Source: Pseudomonadota bacterium
GTDB taxonomy: Bacteria > Pseudomonadota > Gammaproteobacteria > Steroidobacterales > Steroidobacteraceae
Length of the DNA stretch: 64,000 bases
NCBI GenBank assembly: GCA_018240525.1
Contig: JAFEFN010000003.1
Location: forward strand, 186,001 to 250,000
Direction: 5' to 3'
Position 1 is the stretch's first letter. Every line of letters begins with the position of its first letter. Under the pieces are notes generated by a model. The model was given only the letters and a program-made list of their open reading frames with translations, made no database searches and was not told the DNA's origin. This document shows positions 62,069 to 64,000 of this stretch, in pieces. The position numbers and the translations under genes were made by a program.

Positions 62069-62096
62069 CTTAGGGGTGGCCGCAGGGGGTTTCAAG
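62069..62096 (-). promoter_or_regulatory. Heat-shock sigma (sigma-32) type promoter of dnaK
   Basis: CTTGAAA (62096-62090) is followed after exactly 13 nt by CCCCTAAG (62076-62069). This closely matches the sigma-32 consensus CTTGAAA-N(13-14)-CCCCATnT. The -35 overlaps the grpE stop codon. A 6-bp inverted repeat (GGCCAC/GTGGCC) overlaps the -10. A CCCCATTT motif further downstream lacks a matching -35. Confidence 0.75.
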
Positions 62097-62649
62097 CCCG
62101 CGACGGCTCCTTGGCGACGATCACCCGGGCCGGCCGCAGCAGGCGCCCGTTGAGCTCGTAGCCGGGCTGGATCACCTGCAGGACGGAATTGGGCTCGGCG
62201 GTGGCCGACTCCTGGGCCAGCATGGCCTCGTGCCGCGCCGGGTCGAAGGGTTCCCCCAGCGGGTCGATCTCGGTGACCCCGAACTTGGACAGCGCCTTGG
62301 TCAGCAGCTGCAGGGTGGCCCCCTGGCCGGAGCGCAGGCTCGCCGCATCCGCCGTATCCGAGGCCTGCACCGCCAGGGCCAGGCTGTCCCTCACCGGCAG
62401 CAGCTCGGCGGCCAGCTTCTCCAGGCCGTAGCGGTTGGCGGACTCGATGTCCTTCTGGGCGCGCTTGCGGACGTTGTCCAGCTCGGCCACCGCCCGCAGG
62501 TACTGCTCCCAGTGGCCCTTGGCGCGCTCCTCGGACTCGGCGAGGGCCTGCTGCAGGCGCTCCATCTCCACCAGCTGGGCGGCCGTCTCCGGCAGCACCG
62601 TCGTCTGTTCCGCGCCCGGATCGTGCCGGTCGCGCTCGTTGGCAGTCAT
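62092..62649 (-). CDS. grpE: Nucleotide exchange factor GrpE
   Basis: A 185-residue DnaK co-chaperone that releases ADP. The long N-terminal helix (about 20-75) leads to RAVAELDNVRKRAQKDIESANRYGLEKLAAELLPVRDSLALA, and the C-terminal beta-wing contains FDPARHEAMLAQESATAEPNSVLQVIQPGYELNGRLLRPARVIVAK. GGAGG precedes the ATG by about 10 bases. It lies 102 bp after hrcA and 76 bp before dnaK. Confidence 0.97.
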   Translation of the reverse strand: MTANERDRHDPGAEQTTVLPETAAQLVEMERLQQALAESEERAKGHWEQYLRAVAELDNVRKRAQKDIESANRYGLEKLAAELLPVRDSLALAVQASDTADAASLRSGQGATLQLLTKALSKFGVTEIDPLGEPFDPARHEAMLAQESATAEPNSVLQVIQPGYELNGRLLRPARVIVAKEPSRA

Positions 62650-62751
62650 CGTGTCTCAGCCTCCGCGGGTCAATTGACCGGCCCCCACCGGTCCGCCCTC
62701 TTGAGCGGGGCGGTTCCTGCAAAACAGCCGGCACCTGCCCCGGGGTGGGGG

Positions 62752-63810
62752 TCAGCGGCGCGAATTCAAGGCGGCCCCGAGCAGTTTAGCCGTCATGTCG
62801 ACGATCGGGATGACGCGTTCGTAGGCCATGCGGGTCGGCCCGATCACCCCGAGCACGCCGATGACGCCGTCCCCGTCGGCGTAGGGGGCGGTGACCACGC
62901 TGCAGTCATCCAGGATCTGGTAGCCGGACTCGTGGCCGATGAAGATCTGCACCCGCTCGGCCTTCAGGCTGTGGTCGAGCAGGTGCAGGAAGTCGCGCTT
63001 CTCGTTGAAGGCCTCGAACAGCCGGCGCAGCTTCTCGACGCTGGTCAGCTCCGCCACCCCCATGAGGTTGGTCTCGCCCTTGATCACGTACTCGAGGCGG
63101 CCCTCGGCGCCGCCATCGAAGGCCTGCTGCGCCACCGAGATGGCATCGAGCATGATCTGGTTCAGGTGGGCGCGCGCCTCGGAGAGCTGGCGCAGGATCT
63201 CCTGGCGTGCCTCGGTGAGCGAGCGGCCGCGGAACTGCTCGTTGAGGAAGTTCGAGGCGCGCTTGAGTTCGTCGGCCGAATAGCGCTTGTCGGTCTGGAT
63301 GATGCGGTTCTGCACCTCGCGGTCGTTGAAGACCAGCACCACCAGCACCCGGTTCTCCGCCAGCGGCACGAACTCGACCTGGCTGATCTGCGCACCGCGC
63401 GTGCGCGGCACGGTCACCACCCCGGCCAGCTGCGTCACGCTCGAGAGCAGCTGCGAGACGTTGGCGATCAGGTCGGTGGAGCTGTCGCGGCCGGCCTCGA
63501 ACTGGCGGCGGATCTGGCTGCTGTCGGCCTCGTCCAGGGGCCGCACCTGCAGCAGCGTGTCGACGAAGAAGCGGTACCCCTTGTCGGTCGGGATGCGCCC
63601 GGCCGAGGTGTGCGGGGAGGCGACGAATCCCAGGTCCTCCAGGTCCGCCATGACGTTGCGCACGGTGGCCGAGGACAGCTGCAGGCCGGACTCGCGCGAC
63701 AGCGCCCGGGAACCGACCGGCTGCCCGTCCCGGATGTAGCTCTCGACGAGGATCCGCAGCAGGTGCTGCGCCCGCTCGCTCAAGGGCTCTTCCCGCGCTT
63801 CCTGCCCCAT
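62752..63810 (-). CDS. hrcA: Heat-inducible transcription repressor HrcA
   Basis: A 352-residue repressor. The N-terminal winged helix (LSERAQHLLRILVESYIRDGQPVGSRALSRESGLQLSSATVRNVMADLEDLGFVASPHTSAGRIPTDKGYRFFV) is the family signature, followed by the GAF-like domain and a C-terminus with GVIGPTRMAYERVIPIVD. It normally binds CIRCE elements and depends on GroEL for folding. The ATG at MGQEAREE is preferred because AAGG precedes it; an upstream ATG would add 11 residues. I found no CIRCE (TTAGCACTC-N9-GAGTGCTAA) in the window, so its target is probably groESL elsewhere. Confidence 0.96.
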   Translation of the reverse strand: MGQEAREEPLSERAQHLLRILVESYIRDGQPVGSRALSRESGLQLSSATVRNVMADLEDLGFVASPHTSAGRIPTDKGYRFFVDTLLQVRPLDEADSSQIRRQFEAGRDSSTDLIANVSQLLSSVTQLAGVVTVPRTRGAQISQVEFVPLAENRVLVVLVFNDREVQNRIIQTDKRYSADELKRASNFLNEQFRGRSLTEARQEILRQLSEARAHLNQIMLDAISVAQQAFDGGAEGRLEYVIKGETNLMGVAELTSVEKLRRLFEAFNEKRDFLHLLDHSLKAERVQIFIGHESGYQILDDCSVVTAPYADGDGVIGVLGVIGPTRMAYERVIPIVDMTAKLLGAALNSRR

Positions 63811-64000
63811 AAGACCTTCGCATCGGCGTGAAGAACCGATCATGCATCACTGGCGCCGCCGGTCAAGCGGCCGCCGCGCCCCGCCCGAAGGTGCGGCAAG
63901 ATGTGACTTACGGCCATGGCCGCCACGGGCGGCCCCATGCTACAAAGGCGCGCCCGATCGATGCGGGCTTAAGTCAAGGGCTTGAATGGCTTTCCCGGTC

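Noticed and set aside
62016..64000. CIRCE element near hrcA, grpE or dnaK
   Set aside because: Neither TTAGCACTC nor GAGTGCTAA, nor a close variant as an inverted repeat, is present in these intergenic regions.

Overview
The window is about 64 kb of GC-rich (roughly 70%), densely packed DNA from a free-living, aerobically respiring gammaproteobacterium. The gene order hrcA-grpE-dnaK-dnaJ-dapB-carA-carB-greA/yhbY-ftsH-folP-glmM-tpiA-secG-tRNA-Leu(GAG)-nuo is the conserved gammaproteobacterial core arrangement. High GC, a fused cysNC, a UrcA-like protein and catabolic islands with TonB receptors, SnoaL-like proteins and short-chain dehydrogenases suggest a Nevskiales/Steroidobacter/Xanthomonadales-type lineage. 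That placement is inference. Nearly all genes lie on the minus strand.

Left third (1-16.7 kb): accessory metabolism. The window opens in a truncated type I extradiol ring-cleavage dioxygenase. Next come the sulfate-activation operon cysD-cysNC-cysQ with a divergent TetR regulator over a perfect palindrome, an AraC regulator, and an FG-GAP exported protein. An eight-gene minus-strand operon follows: SDR, three SnoaL/NTF2-like proteins, a second SDR without its catalytic Tyr, a two-subunit B12-dependent acyl-CoA mutase and its MeaB chaperone. Upstream sits a TonB-dependent receptor. The mutase large subunit has replaced all three hallmark methylmalonyl-CoA active-site residues (Tyr89, Arg207, His244 of the Propionibacterium enzyme), so it probably rearranges another acyl-CoA. 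A 70-bp element with identical spacing lies upstream of both the dioxygenase and the TonB receptor, which suggests one regulon for uptake and ring degradation.

Middle (16.8-28.6 kb): a mixed set. It holds a two-lobed retropepsin-like protease, a PPOX flavoprotein, a HAD phosphatase, a VCBS-repeat lipoprotein, a Gly/His/Tyr-rich surface protein, an outer-membrane channel-like protein, the homogentisate pathway genes hmgA-fahA coupled to a VUT-family transporter, and an exported M20 peptidase.

Complex I (28.6-43.0 kb): a complete, tightly coupled nuoA-N operon. A canonical intrinsic terminator sits in its 5' leader, between a good -10 box and nuoA. Between nuoA and its usual neighbours tRNA-Leu/secG lie three extra genes and several poorly coding stretches, some visibly less GC-rich, suggesting a lineage-specific insertion.

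Right third (46.8-64 kb): housekeeping genes for protein export (secG), glycolysis (tpiA), cell-wall precursor (glmM), folate (folP), membrane proteolysis (ftsH), ribosome assembly (yhbY), transcript cleavage (greA), carbamoyl phosphate (carAB), lysine/diaminopimelate (dapB) and the heat-shock set hrcA-grpE-dnaK-dnaJ. rlmE, usually between yhbY and ftsH, is absent. A heat-shock sigma-type promoter precedes dnaK, and a leader hairpin precedes carA. I saw no CRISPR array, intact insertion sequence, prophage or rRNA operon.
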